Positions 34,702 to 44,319 of a stretch of 64,000 bases of DNA are shown here, in pieces; positions within the stretch are counted from its first letter, which is position 1; the number at the start of each line of letters is the position of its first letter. The position numbers and the translations under genes are program-made. This stretch comes from Rossellomorea sp. BNER (lineage in GTDB: Bacteria > Bacillota > Bacilli > Bacillales > Bacillaceae_B), in the NCBI GenBank assembly GCA_024213275.1, contig JANAVG010000017.1, positions 1 through 64,000 of the forward strand, in the 5' to 3' direction. Under the pieces are notes generated by a model. That model was given only the letters and a program-made list of their open reading frames with translations, was not told where the DNA came from and ran no database searches.

Positions 34702-36495
34702 CTATTGTATCCCCACAGCATCATAAGCAGCCATGACGGCTTGTACTTCAGCTGATGGTTCTCCATTTTTATCTGGATAAAGGTCTCTGGCTGACTGAAT
34801 AGCTGCTTCACGCATATGGCTAAAGTCAGAGGAAGCTGTTAGATAAAGTGTTAAGGCACGATAAAAGATTTTCTCTGCCTTATCCTTTCCGATTCCCGTT
34901 ACAGTTACGCCATAATGGGTTCCACCAGCGGTGATGAGATGGGCAGCTTTGTTATTGATACTACTGTTGATGTGGACTCCGCCGTTATCCAAGTCCCCCA
35001 GATAACGATCATCGTAATGGTCAGGATAGTAGCCAGATTCAGTATATCCGCCAAGATAGACAGATGCTGGGTCACTCATTGAACGGAGACCATCGCCTGG
35101 TGTATTCGGTGTCCAAACATCTTCACCTAATAACCACAAGTCTTCTCCTGTTTTATTCTCTATAAATGCTCCCATGATATCTGCGATCGACTCATTGATT
35201 GCTCCAGATTCACCTTCATAGACTAAGTCAGCAGTATTCGTGATAACACCATGTGTCATTTCATGGCCGATAACGTCCAAGCTCCCGGATAGAGAAATCA
35301 TTCTCTGTCCATCGCCATCTCCATAAAGCATTTGCTTACCGTTCCAAGCAGCGTTATTCCATTTATCACCAATGTGGACAGTAGAAATGAGCTTCATTCC
35401 TTCGTTATCAAGAGAATTCCGATCGAAATTTTCTTGGTAATAGTCATATACTTTTCCAGCATTTGTATGAGCCGAAACGGCGGCTGGGTCATAGAAGAAA
35501 TTGGAATTGCTCTTTACCTCAAATCCAGTAAATCCAAGAAGTCCCGATAATAAGATGAATCCAAATTCAGGCATCCGCCCAGCCTCAAAAGTGTGAACCC
35601 CATCGGCTCTTGTCCCATCAAATAAATAACGTTCGCCTGTAGTCGTGTCCTTTACTGCTTGGAAAGAATGTAGATCCCCAAAGATATCCATTCCCCTGGC
35701 CGTAACGGGTTCTGATTCTGCAGGTAAAGCTTTTGGTGAAACTTTTTCGGCACCTGATGATGAAAAGCTGTTTTCACCAGACTCTAATACAGGGGATGCT
35801 TCATGAATTTTGTTGAAGCTCTTAACAACATCACCTGTTGCAGCATCTACAAAATAATGCCAATACCCCGGTGCTGGTATAGAAGTAGAGGCTTTAATCA
35901 AGTACGTCAGTTGAAGATTTCCGTTGTTTGGGTAAAGGACTAGTTCGGATTCAATCCCATCATACTCTTTTACTTCCCCAATCTCTTTCTCAATATTGGA
36001 TTTTGCAATCTCTAAAGCTTTTTCCTTAGTTAGCTCTGCTTCCGTTGTTACGGTGGATTTCGCTAAATTTGGTGTAACTTTCCCAAAGTAGGCGGTCACA
36101 TTATTGTCTTTATCAAGTGCAATAGTTTGTTCTGACCCATAAATTGGAACGCCATCGATCTGTTCAACGGTTCTAAAATGATACGTTTTAGTTTTACTGT
36201 CTGCTTTTTGGCTAACGATTTTAAATTGTTCTTTTGCGTCACCAACAGTACTTAATGATTTACTTTTTGGCTGAAGGACTTTTGATTGAAGGAAAGAGTA
36301 CATAGCTTCCTTCTTGCTTAATCCTTCAGGTGCGTCCCAGGATCCTATTATGTAGGAAGGGGTCTGTAGTTCTTGATTCATTTTCACTTGTTCGTTGGCT
36401 AAGACGTTTTTCCCTGGTACTGCTAGTCCTGAGATAGCGAATGAAGCGGCCAAAAATACAGGGATGGCTTTCTTTTTTATTTTGTTTCTTTTCAA
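34702..36495 (-). CDS. secreted M4 (thermolysin-like) metalloprotease, second copy
   Basis: A 597-residue preproprotein: signal peptide (about residues 1-35), FTP/PepSY propeptide with TPSYIIGSWDAPEGLSKKEA near 43, an insert of about 40 residues rich in Ser/Pro around 240-280 that the first copy lacks, then the catalytic domain with HEMTH (zinc and catalytic Glu), GAINESIAD and GGVHINSSINNKA. I start at the TTG at 36495, which has AGAGGTGAT spaced correctly; the GTG at 36504 lies inside that site. It is divergent from sipW/tasA copy 2, the gap carrying an inverted AATTGGGTTATT motif. Extracellular proteolysis or maturation of matrix proteins is likely. Confidence 0.92.
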   Translation of the reverse strand: MKRNKIKKKAIPVFLAASFAISGLAVPGKNVLANEQVKMNQELQTPSYIIGSWDAPEGLSKKEAMYSFLQSKVLQPKSKSLSTVGDAKEQFKIVSQKADSKTKTYHFRTVEQIDGVPIYGSEQTIALDKDNNVTAYFGKVTPNLAKSTVTTEAELTKEKALEIAKSNIEKEIGEVKEYDGIESELVLYPNNGNLQLTYLIKASTSIPAPGYWHYFVDAATGDVVKSFNKIHEASPVLESGENSFSSSGAEKVSPKALPAESEPVTARGMDIFGDLHSFQAVKDTTTGERYLFDGTRADGVHTFEAGRMPEFGFILLSGLLGFTGFEVKSNSNFFYDPAAVSAHTNAGKVYDYYQENFDRNSLDNEGMKLISTVHIGDKWNNAAWNGKQMLYGDGDGQRMISLSGSLDVIGHEMTHGVITNTADLVYEGESGAINESIADIMGAFIENKTGEDLWLLGEDVWTPNTPGDGLRSMSDPASVYLGGYTESGYYPDHYDDRYLGDLDNGGVHINSSINNKAAHLITAGGTHYGVTVTGIGKDKAEKIFYRALTLYLTASSDFSHMREAAIQSARDLYPDKNGEPSAEVQAVMAAYDAVGIQ

Positions 36496-36562
36496 TCCAA
36501 TCACCTCTTAATAAAAGTTTTGAAACTCACCATTAATTATTCTGAAAGTTCCATCAATGGTC

Positions 36563-36663
36563 AATTGGGTTATTGTAATCGCTATCAATCAACACTTTAC
36601 CTGTATTTATTTGTGAAAAAGGCAAAATAAACGGTAATTATGTAGAAAAATAACCCAATTTAC
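36563..36663. promoter_or_regulatory. inverted AATTGGGTTATT sites between M4 and sipW
   Basis: AATTGGGTTATT (36563-36574) and its complement within ATAACCCAATTTAC (36650-36663) lie about 75 bp apart in the divergent control region. The 14-bp form is identical to 12668-12681 before the orphan LuxR-type gene. It is a candidate operator. The rest of the 36496-36816 gap shows no clearer promoter. Confidence 0.45.
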
Positions 36664-36816
36664 AATTTTCTGATATTTAAATACGATTAATGCATAGACA
36701 AATGGAGCAACAAGTAAATAAAAAACAGGAATCAAAATCAAAAGGAACTCACACGAGAGAACATCAACAATGAAAGAAAATAAGAGTCCTAAATAATGGA
36801 CAAGGAGTGGAAAACG

Positions 36817-37359
36817 GTGAAGAAAGCCATTCGAATCATCTTTAAGGTAGGAAGTGCCCTGGGTTTCATCCTATTGTGTCTGTTGACTTTAATTGTTCTT
36901 TCAACAAAAGCATCCGGAGGGGAACCTGCCATTTTAGGTCATCAAGTGAAGACTGTGTTATCAGGATCTATGGAACCGACATTTCAAACAGGCTCTATCA
37001 TCGTTATTGAGCTAGCAAAAGAAGGTGCGGCCTATCAGAAAGGCGATATTATTACTTTTCAATCAGAAGATAAACTCATTACACATAGAATCATGGATGT
37101 TAAGGAAGCCAACGGGGATCTGTTATACACAACAAAAGGGGATAACAATGATGGACCAGACTCCGACTATGTCTTACCTCAAAATATTGTTGGGAAGTAT
37201 ACAAGCTTTACCATTCCATATGCAGGATACATTGTGAATTACGCTACTTCTAAAACAGGCTCTGCCTTATTGTTGTTTATACCCGGTCTGCTTTTAGTGC
37301 TTTCTGCAGGGCGTACCATTGTAATGGAACTGAAAAAAATGGAGACAAAGAATGCCTGA
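36817..37359 (+). CDS. sipW: signal peptidase I, SipW, second copy
   Basis: A 180-residue ER-type signal peptidase closely resembling the one at 8281: VLSGSMEPTF with Ser51 and ITHRI with His90 form the Ser-His dyad, with GDII-TF, GDNNDGPD and two membrane helices (about residues 8-28 and 145-168). The start is the GTG at 36817, with AAGGAGTG 8 bases upstream and alignment to the first copy; the ATG at 36796 has no ribosome site. It precedes a TasA-like gene by 85 bp, its presumed substrate. No TapA-like gene accompanies this copy. Confidence 0.92.
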   Translation: MKKAIRIIFKVGSALGFILLCLLTLIVLSTKASGGEPAILGHQVKTVLSGSMEPTFQTGSIIVIELAKEGAAYQKGDIITFQSEDKLITHRIMDVKEANGDLLYTTKGDNNDGPDSDYVLPQNIVGKYTSFTIPYAGYIVNYATSKTGSALLLFIPGLLLVLSAGRTIVMELKKMETKNA

Positions 37360-37444
37360 ACCTTTGGTTATTCCTTTTAGCTGTCCATACGGCAGTTAAG
37401 AGATTAATAAATAATAGATACATATAATAGGGAGGAATTTATCG

Positions 37445-38050
37445 ATGAGCTTTACAGGAAAAGTAAGTAAGGGACTTATGACAGCGGCATTAGGTTTTTC
37501 ATTAATGGGAGGAGGGACATACGCCTATTTTAGCGACAGTGAAGTAACGAATAACACATTTGCAGCAGGTACGTTAGATTTATCAGTGAATCCTGAAACG
37601 ATTGTCAATCTTGACAACCTTAAACCAGGAGATGAGATTCAACGTGAATTTACTTTATCAAATGATGGAACTTTAGACATTTCAAAAGTTTTATTGGAGA
37701 CGTCTTACACAGTTAATGATGTCAAGCAAAACAATAATGATGATTTTGCGAAACATATTAAAGTAACGATCCTCTACAACCAAGCTAATGCTACTACTCC
37801 TGTAGTGGAAACAACATTATATGATTTACAAAATCAAACCCCGGATATAACGGAAATTGATGATTTTGTAGGTAGCGATACAAGACCGGATGGACTTAAA
37901 GTAGGAGAGAAGGAAAAGATTCTCGTTCTATTTGAATTCGTAGATAATGATGCAGATCAAAATGAATTCCAGGGAGATGCCCTACAGGTACAATGGAAAT
38001 TTAATGCGGAACAAACAGAAGGAACTCTTTATGAAGGGGATAACAATTGA
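37445..38050 (+). CDS. TasA/camelysin-like exported protein, second copy
   Basis: A 201-residue paralogue of the protein at 8897. Both share the SipW-type signal end GGGT-x-AYFSD, NNTFAAGTLDLSV and LKPGD-x-x-R-E-F, plus a C-terminal LFEFVDNDADQNEFQGD block; the middle and the acidic tail differ. The AGGGAGG ribosome site is strong. It is secreted by the general pathway, presumably after SipW cleavage, to form extracellular fibres. Together with sipW it forms a two-gene transcript that lacks tapA. Confidence 0.88.
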   Translation: MSFTGKVSKGLMTAALGFSLMGGGTYAYFSDSEVTNNTFAAGTLDLSVNPETIVNLDNLKPGDEIQREFTLSNDGTLDISKVLLETSYTVNDVKQNNNDDFAKHIKVTILYNQANATTPVVETTLYDLQNQTPDITEIDDFVGSDTRPDGLKVGEKEKILVLFEFVDNDADQNEFQGDALQVQWKFNAEQTEGTLYEGDNN

Positions 38051-38097
38051 TTTAAAGCTTTTTTGAGTAGGGGAATTTGAAAGACTTTAGCCTTAAT

Positions 38098-38146
38098 ATT
38101 CCCAGGAAACCCTCTCTGAGATAAGGGAAGGATTCTTGGGAATTCT
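38098..38146. terminator. hairpin between tasA-like gene 2 and its regulator
   Basis: ATTCCCAGGAA (38098-38108) pairs with TTCTTGGGAAT (38133-38143), one mismatch, with TCTTT behind. It lies between convergent genes and may serve both. Confidence 0.5.
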
Positions 38147-38178
38147 TTAATAATTAGAAAAAGTATGGAATATGGTGG

Positions 38179-39429
38179 TTATGAAATTGTGCCCATAAAG
38201 AGCTTAGAAAGTTGAAGGGCTTTAAGGTGTTGGTCAGAATCAACGTAATAATCATATAGCTCTTTTCCATACCTATTGATGCATAAAACATGTTTGCTAG
38301 ATTGAAATTGTGGTAGGGCCATTTCCTCGATAAAGCTGTAGTACTGCTCCATATTATTCTCGATTCGATAAATGAGGAGCTTGAATAACGTCACATACAG
38401 TTTACTGTCCAATTGTTTTGCTAGGGAGCAGCCTTCCTTCGCCTTTTTCAATAGGGTTGTTTTTCTCGAAAGTTTTCCTTCTAGGCAGGTGTCCACATAA
38501 TTGTTTAAACGTTTTAAATAGCTGATAGGTGTCTCAGCTTCTATCAAAAGAGCTTGCTTAAAATACTTTTTGGCTAGGGCATACTCCTTTCGCTTTTTGT
38601 ACTCATAACCAAGGTTATTGAGTAATAGCCCCTTTTTATCGAGGGCCCCTAACATTTCACTGTCATGAATAAGATTCTCATAGCGCTCGACCATCTCCTT
38701 GAAGTCAAGATAGACATCACTGCCAATCTGTAGCAGCATAAGCGATTCTGCGTTAATAGCACGAAGAAAATTGTTTGTCTTCTTAAAGTAACGGAGGGCT
38801 TTTTCTGCATAACGGTATGCCATTACCTTTGAGTCAATACAATGGTATGCCACGGCCAGGTGATAATAATATTCTAGATTTCCATAATCATTGAGATTAA
38901 TTTCTTTTAACACTTGGATGGCTTTTTGCTGATGCTCGCTACTTGAATTGTTGTAGTTGTTTAGGTAGTAAATTCCTTGGATATGATGAAGAAGATTTCT
39001 TTCGTATGGAGTAAGATCAGGGTGATTTTTTTGGATATCCTTTATTATGCGGTTTGCCTTATTTCCTTCTTGATGCAAAATATAATACCTTGCTTTCAGC
39101 AGATGATAATGGGCTGCATATTTTGACGAACCTACCAAAGGGGATGCCTCTAAATCTTCTTTAATTTTTTTGGCCATATTCCTCCTTTGCATAATAATAG
39201 CAGTATGCCAATGCTGTAGTTGCTTGTCTATTCCTTTAAGAGACTCCATCTCTTTTTGAATATCAATCCCCAATCGTTCCGAAAACAGAGCAATAATGTC
39301 TGAAGAATAGGCGGTTTTCCCCCTTTCTATTTTACTTACGTGTGTAGCGGTGCAAATCCCGTGTCCTAATTGAGCTTGAGTAAGACCCGATGTTTCTCGG
39401 TAGAATTTAATAATTTCCCCTTCTAGCAT
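38179..39429 (-). CDS. HTH-TPR regulator, PlcR/NprR-like, second copy
   Basis: A 416-residue paralogue of the regulator at 11393, with the same layout: Xre-type HTH (about residues 3-57; LTQAQLGHGICTATHVSKIE) and a long tetratricopeptide-like helical domain. Such RRNPP regulators usually sense short peptides; none is encoded visibly next to it. The start is the ATG at 39429 with AAGGGGTGG upstream, matching the paralogue. It is convergent with tasA copy 2 and divergent from the S8 protease. A perfect CCCCAA-C-TTGGGG palindrome lies in that divergent gap. Likely controls the neighbouring secreted proteins. Confidence 0.8.
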   Translation of the reverse strand: MLEGEIIKFYRETSGLTQAQLGHGICTATHVSKIERGKTAYSSDIIALFSERLGIDIQKEMESLKGIDKQLQHWHTAIIMQRRNMAKKIKEDLEASPLVGSSKYAAHYHLLKARYYILHQEGNKANRIIKDIQKNHPDLTPYERNLLHHIQGIYYLNNYNNSSSEHQQKAIQVLKEINLNDYGNLEYYYHLAVAYHCIDSKVMAYRYAEKALRYFKKTNNFLRAINAESLMLLQIGSDVYLDFKEMVERYENLIHDSEMLGALDKKGLLLNNLGYEYKKRKEYALAKKYFKQALLIEAETPISYLKRLNNYVDTCLEGKLSRKTTLLKKAKEGCSLAKQLDSKLYVTLFKLLIYRIENNMEQYYSFIEEMALPQFQSSKHVLCINRYGKELYDYYVDSDQHLKALQLSKLFMGTIS

Positions 39430-39530
39430 AAAATCCACCCCTTACTATTCAAAGTGTGTCATTTTCCATTATTTCGAATACCTGTTTATATTTGCTATTA
39501 TCAGTAATTTTCCTTTGATAAAATACAAAA

Positions 39531-39543
39531 CCCCAACTTGGGG
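39531..39543. promoter_or_regulatory. CCCCAA-C-TTGGGG palindrome (candidate operator)
   Basis: A perfect 13-bp palindrome in the A+T-rich gap between the TPR regulator (minus) and the S8 protease (plus), 101 bp from the regulator start. Its G+C content stands out in this gap. It is a plausible binding site for the adjacent regulator; nothing else is recognised in 39430-39765. Confidence 0.5.
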
Positions 39544-39765
39544 AATGCATTTAGGTCTTTTCTATCAAACATGCAAAATAAAAATCACTTTTTGACTAGT
39601 TTTGTAGATTTATTAGAGATAAAGTCACAGAAAATAACCCCCATAGCCATAAAGATGAAAGAATATTAACATTATAGTAACAATTTTATAAATTTAAAAA
39701 ATTGCATAGGAGGGTTCCTCTACTAATTTTTCCAGTCAATCTATCATCTAGAAAGTTGGGAGTAT

Positions 39766-42700
39766 ATGAAAGCGAATTCGTTTATTAAAAAAACAGCAGC
39801 TATTAGTTTGTCTATTGGTTTGTTAGCGTCACCGGCAAATTCCGTATTGATACCAGAGGCTACAGCAACAGGCCTGAAGACAGAAGACATTCTATCTTCT
39901 TTGACAGTTGAGCAAAGAAAGGCATTAAAGCAATTAGAATTGCAGGATCATACAGGTTTACAAGGGTTTAAAGCAGGTGAGTTAGAGGAAGATAAGAAGG
40001 TATCAGTCATTGTTCAATTTAAATCAAAGCCTAGCAAGGTGGCCGTACTAGAAGCGGCAGCAAAAGGGAAGAAACTGAATAAAGAAAAGGCTAACACACA
40101 GGTAGAAAAAGAACATAAAACATTTAAAGAAGACATCAAAAAAATCCTTCCTAAAAAGAATGCCAAAGGAAAAAGCATTTCAAACGACATTACCCAAACG
40201 TACAAAACAGCCTATAACGGTGTAGCCATGAACTTACCAGCTAATCAAGTAGAACTACTTATGAAATCGGAAGTGGTCCAAGCGGTATACAAAAATCAGA
40301 CGTTCACCGTTGACCCAGTTAAGAAAGACCTTCCTAAAGATGTAGACAGAGAAATTACCACGTCTGTTGAGAGTATTCCTTATTTAAAAATCGATGAACT
40401 ACATAAGGAAGGCATTACGGGTGAGGGGGTCAAGGTAGCTGTTTTGGATACGGGTATTGATTATAACCACCCAGATTTAAAGGAAGCCTATAAAGGTGGC
40501 TATGATTTTGTCGATGAAGATCAAGATCCAATGGAAGCAACATATAAAGATTGGGAGAATACTAATGAACCAGAATATGCTCCATGGGGTAGTTCTTATT
40601 ATACTTCTCATGGTACACACGTTTCCGGCACAATTGTTGGTCAGAACGTAAACGATAGTGAAGTGTCTGTTCAAGGAGTTGCTCCTGATGCCGACCTTTA
40701 TGTGTACCGTGTGCTTGGACCTTATGGAAGCGGGACAACGGAAGACGTTCTTGCAGGGATCGAAAAATCAATAGAGGATGGAATGGATGTCATCAACCTT
40801 TCACTAGGTGCTGACATAAATGATCCTTACTACCCAACAAGCACTGCTATTAATTATGCCGTTTTAAATGGGGTAACGGCTGTAGTAGCTGCAGGTAACG
40901 CAGGACCTGAAGATTATACAGTGGGTTCACCGGGAACAGCAGCATTAGCCTTAACCGTTGGTGCAAGTGATGTTCCTATGTCTCAAGCAACATTTACTGG
41001 CCGCACTGAAGGGGATTGGTCTACTGACATCGTAAGTATGGGTAGAAGCTTTGCTGATGACTTTGCAAAGCTAGAAGGGACTTCTCTTGAACTTGTTGAT
41101 GTCGGGCTAGGAAATTCTCAGGATTATACGGGTAAAGAAGTTGAAGGGAAAATTGCTTTTGTACAGCGTGGGGAATTTGCCCTTAATGACAAAATCAAAT
41201 TTGCCAAAGAACATGGAGCGGCAGCTGTCATCATGTATAACAATGAAGAAGGTCATGTTGGCTATAATCTTGGTGAGTCGACTGATTTTGTTCCGGCATT
41301 TTCAATGACTAAAGCTGCGGGGGAACAATTAAAAGCAGCGATTGCTATTGGAAAGACAACCTTCACCTTCGATAACTTTGAAACAATAAAAACAGAAGGG
41401 GATAAGCTAGCTGATTTTAGCTCAAGAGGACCTGTTCGAGGAAATTATGATATGAAACCAGAAGTGGTCGCTCCTGGAGTGAGTGTCCTTTCTACGTACC
41501 CTTCCTTCATGATCGATCACGAAAATACGGAAGACTATAAATACGCCTATGCAAGACTTAATGGTACGTCGATGGCAACGCCACATACTGCAGGAATCGC
41601 AGCATTATTATTAGATGCAAATCCTGGACTAGATCCAGACGATATCAAAACAATACTCATGAATACAGCTGAACCTTTAAACGGAGAGTACAGTGTATTT
41701 GAAGTAGGCGCTGGGCGAGTAGATCCTTATCAAGCGGTCCATAGCCAGATGAAAGTCCAAGTGAAAGACGAAACGCTCATTCCGGATGGGGAAGAATTAG
41801 TAGCGATTGAAAATCCAACCGGTGGAATAAGCTTTGGTCAACACTTTGGAGAAGCTGGTAATCATATCCGAGTGATGAAGAGCTTAAATTTCACTAACAA
41901 TAGTGATAAAACAAAAACTTTTGAAGTTTCGATAGAAGAAAATGTTATCGAAGGAACCAATAGCCTTAAGGAAAACGGAGTAAAGGTAAGTTCGAGCAAG
42001 AAGATTAAGGTAAAGGCCAACAAAGAAAAGAAAAACAATGTCTTCTTAACGGTTCCAAAATCAGCGAAAACGGGTGTTTATGAAGGCTATATCATCCTTA
42101 CCAACAAAGCGAACTCAGCAGAACAATACCGTGTTCCATTTAACTTTAGAGTTACAGAGGAAGGGTTTAATTATCTAGAGGTCTTTAACCCAGCATTATC
42201 ACCATTTTATTTAAACAATGGTTTTGATGGATATCGAAATCGGGTGATGTTTGTAGACTTTAATCTAAGTTCACCAATGGCTAAAATGGATGTGATTCTT
42301 CAAGATGGTGAGACAGGGAAGGATTTAGGGTTTATTGGGACAGTTGACCTTAAGAATAGCTCTGAAAATATAAATCTTGGCTTAATGGCATTCCAAGGGA
42401 TGTATAATAAATTCACAGGTGATTCCAAACAACCAATATCACAAGAAGTGAGTTATGCACAGCCAGGTCATTACAAGCTGAAATTTATTACAACAGGTCT
42501 TTCAGGAAAAGTGATAACAGAAACACGTGATGTGTTTATTGATCTTGATGATCCCAAGTTTGAAAGTTCACTTGATGAAAGTGGGTCACCATTCCTTGAA
42601 TATAAACCGGGTCAAGAAACCTATCCGTTTGAAATTCAAATCAATGACTCTCACATAGAGAAGATGCAAGAGGTCGGGATTGATGTCGATCAATCATCTA

Positions 42701-43851
42701 ATTTCATGGTCTATACATGGAATTCACCTTTCCCGTCAGCGCCTATTTATATGGATAAGGGCGGAAAATTTGTAGACGAAATCGCCCTGGACGAGTCTGT
42801 CCCTGCCTTATCCTTTACAATGGATGGATACGATATGGCAGGAAATAAAGGCTTACGAAAGCAATATTACTTTGTCCAAGAAGGAACAGCTGTAACGTAT
42901 GCGAAGAGTGAAGAAGTTGAAGCGAACACAGGTGATACGGTTCATGCCAAACTAGTGTTGGATAACTTAAATGAAGCAAGTAAAGCTGAATGGACCTTTG
43001 GAGAAATTTGGGGCGTGAAGTCTGTTGAGCTTGTTGATGCGAAGCTTACAGATTCATTTGCAGATAAAGCTACGCTAAAAGTGGATGGAGATAAGGTAAC
43101 CGTTCAATTTGATGAAGCTAGCGGAGCCTTGGATCATTCAGAAGTTGTCGAGGTTACTTTAAAAGTACAAGATGAACAATATATTCAACAAGCTGAGATC
43201 AATCCAACAGTCGAAGTGACAAATATAAATAATGGAACAGTCAGCGTGTTGAATGCGGGTGACAAAATAAAGATATCACCACAGTTTAATAGAGTCTATG
43301 GAAATGTTTTGCCAGAAGGATTTTTTGTGGGTTCAGAAGGTAGTGAATACCTAGATAAAAAAGATTGGTCAAAGGTTGGTGCATCAGTGAAGCTGATGGA
43401 TACAAAAGGAAACGAGTTTGATGCATCCTCATCAATCGACAATGCACGATATACGATTGAAAAGCTTCCGTTAAGTAAAGATCCTTATACGTTGGAGATG
43501 AAGGTCCCAGGTCACTTTGTCACGAAGAGTGAAGAACAAATTGGCTTTGAGCATAATGGGAAGTTAATTGGTATGAACCATGGTGTTAACCCAATAAATC
43601 TTACAGCTGGTGATGTGAACCAAGACAATGTTATTGATGTACTAGACGCTATTGATATTCAAGAAGCTTGGAAAACAGACAACCGAGCAGCTGATATCAA
43701 CTTTGATGGAACAGTTGATAGCAAAGACATTAAGTATGTTCAGTCAAACTATCTCAAGCAAAACGGCCATGTAGAAAATGCACCAGAACCTAAAGAGGAA
43801 TATGATGGCAACACGTTAGAATCGATTTTAGAAGATCTGGGAGTTAATTAA
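39766..43851 (+). CDS. large secreted S8 subtilase with PA and dockerin domains
   Basis: A 1361-residue exported protease. Signal peptide about residues 1-34; I9-type propeptide about 85-185; S8 catalytic domain with Asp228 (AVLDTGIDYNHPDL), His282 (SHGTHVSG) and Ser602 (NGTSMATPH), interrupted by a PA domain (about 420-550), a Vpr-like layout; several beta-rich modules (about 660-1240); and a type I dockerin (about 1282-1330) with two calcium loops, DVNQDNVIDVLD and DINFDGTVDSKD. Vpr-like proteases act outside the cell. A dockerin normally docks to a cohesin, but no cohesin gene is seen here. GGGAG before the ATG is the only ribosome site. Divergent from the TPR regulator. Confidence 0.93.
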   Translation: MKANSFIKKTAAISLSIGLLASPANSVLIPEATATGLKTEDILSSLTVEQRKALKQLELQDHTGLQGFKAGELEEDKKVSVIVQFKSKPSKVAVLEAAAKGKKLNKEKANTQVEKEHKTFKEDIKKILPKKNAKGKSISNDITQTYKTAYNGVAMNLPANQVELLMKSEVVQAVYKNQTFTVDPVKKDLPKDVDREITTSVESIPYLKIDELHKEGITGEGVKVAVLDTGIDYNHPDLKEAYKGGYDFVDEDQDPMEATYKDWENTNEPEYAPWGSSYYTSHGTHVSGTIVGQNVNDSEVSVQGVAPDADLYVYRVLGPYGSGTTEDVLAGIEKSIEDGMDVINLSLGADINDPYYPTSTAINYAVLNGVTAVVAAGNAGPEDYTVGSPGTAALALTVGASDVPMSQATFTGRTEGDWSTDIVSMGRSFADDFAKLEGTSLELVDVGLGNSQDYTGKEVEGKIAFVQRGEFALNDKIKFAKEHGAAAVIMYNNEEGHVGYNLGESTDFVPAFSMTKAAGEQLKAAIAIGKTTFTFDNFETIKTEGDKLADFSSRGPVRGNYDMKPEVVAPGVSVLSTYPSFMIDHENTEDYKYAYARLNGTSMATPHTAGIAALLLDANPGLDPDDIKTILMNTAEPLNGEYSVFEVGAGRVDPYQAVHSQMKVQVKDETLIPDGEELVAIENPTGGISFGQHFGEAGNHIRVMKSLNFTNNSDKTKTFEVSIEENVIEGTNSLKENGVKVSSSKKIKVKANKEKKNNVFLTVPKSAKTGVYEGYIILTNKANSAEQYRVPFNFRVTEEGFNYLEVFNPALSPFYLNNGFDGYRNRVMFVDFNLSSPMAKMDVILQDGETGKDLGFIGTVDLKNSSENINLGLMAFQGMYNKFTGDSKQPISQEVSYAQPGHYKLKFITTGLSGKVITETRDVFIDLDDPKFESSLDESGSPFLEYKPGQETYPFEIQINDSHIEKMQEVGIDVDQSSNFMVYTWNSPFPSAPIYMDKGGKFVDEIALDESVPALSFTMDGYDMAGNKGLRKQYYFVQEGTAVTYAKSEEVEANTGDTVHAKLVLDNLNEASKAEWTFGEIWGVKSVELVDAKLTDSFADKATLKVDGDKVTVQFDEASGALDHSEVVEVTLKVQDEQYIQQAEINPTVEVTNINNGTVSVLNAGDKIKISPQFNRVYGNVLPEGFFVGSEGSEYLDKKDWSKVGASVKLMDTKGNEFDASSSIDNARYTIEKLPLSKDPYTLEMKVPGHFVTKSEEQIGFEHNGKLIGMNHGVNPINLTAGDVNQDNVIDVLDAIDIQEAWKTDNRAADINFDGTVDSKDIKYVQSNYLKQNGHVENAPEPKEEYDGNTLESILEDLGVN

Positions 43852-43877
43852 TACATTAGAAATACCCTAGTATATTA

Positions 43878-43912
43878 GAAGAGGTAGCCAATCAGTGCTT
43901 CCTCTTCTTTCA
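43878..43912 (+). terminator. terminator of the S8 protease gene
   Basis: AGAAGAGG (43878-43885) pairs with CCTCTTCT, followed by TT. The T run is short. Confidence 0.55.
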
Positions 43913-44061
43913 CTAAATATTTTTCTAGTACTCCTTTTGAGGTATCCCCAAAATAATTTGACACAAAACAAGCTCACTTTATTGTAAACTATTTAATAAA
44001 ATATTTTTTAAAAGGATTGTATTTTAGCTAACACTCCGCTAAAATAAGTCTAATTTATAAA

Positions 44062-44256
44062 AAAGTGATGATGGGAATCAGTAGTCAATTATCTCCCTGT
44101 TGAAGAGAGCCGGTGGTGGGTGCGAATCGGTGCAAAGATAATGGTGAATTACCTCCTTGAACATTCTTTGTGAACCATTACAAGTAGCAAAGAACGGTCG
44201 AACCGTTAAAACGTTGAGTGGAAGATGTAATCTTCAATTTGGGTGGTACCGCGTAT
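44062..44256 (+). promoter_or_regulatory. T-box leader (tyrosine)
   Basis: Ordered T-box parts: stem I beginning GTGATGATGGGAATCAGTAG, AGAGAGCCGGTGGTGGGTGCGA (AG bulge and loop features), a probable specifier UAC at 44150-44152, and the T-box sequence GGGTGGTACCGCG in the antiterminator (44241-44253). Uncharged tRNA-Tyr would stabilise the antiterminator and allow tyrS expression. UAC fits the tyrosine codon of the downstream gene. Confidence 0.93.
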
Positions 44257-44297
44257 AACCACGTCCCATTATTAGGGATGTGGTTTTTTATTTTTTT
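44257..44297 (+). terminator. T-box-controlled terminator
   Basis: AACCACGTCCC (44257-44267) pairs with GGGATGTGGTT (44274-44284), followed by TTTTATTTTTTT. It overlaps the antiterminator alternative of the T-box leader. Confidence 0.85.
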
Positions 44298-44319
44298 AAA
44301 AAACAAGGAGGTTAATGGA

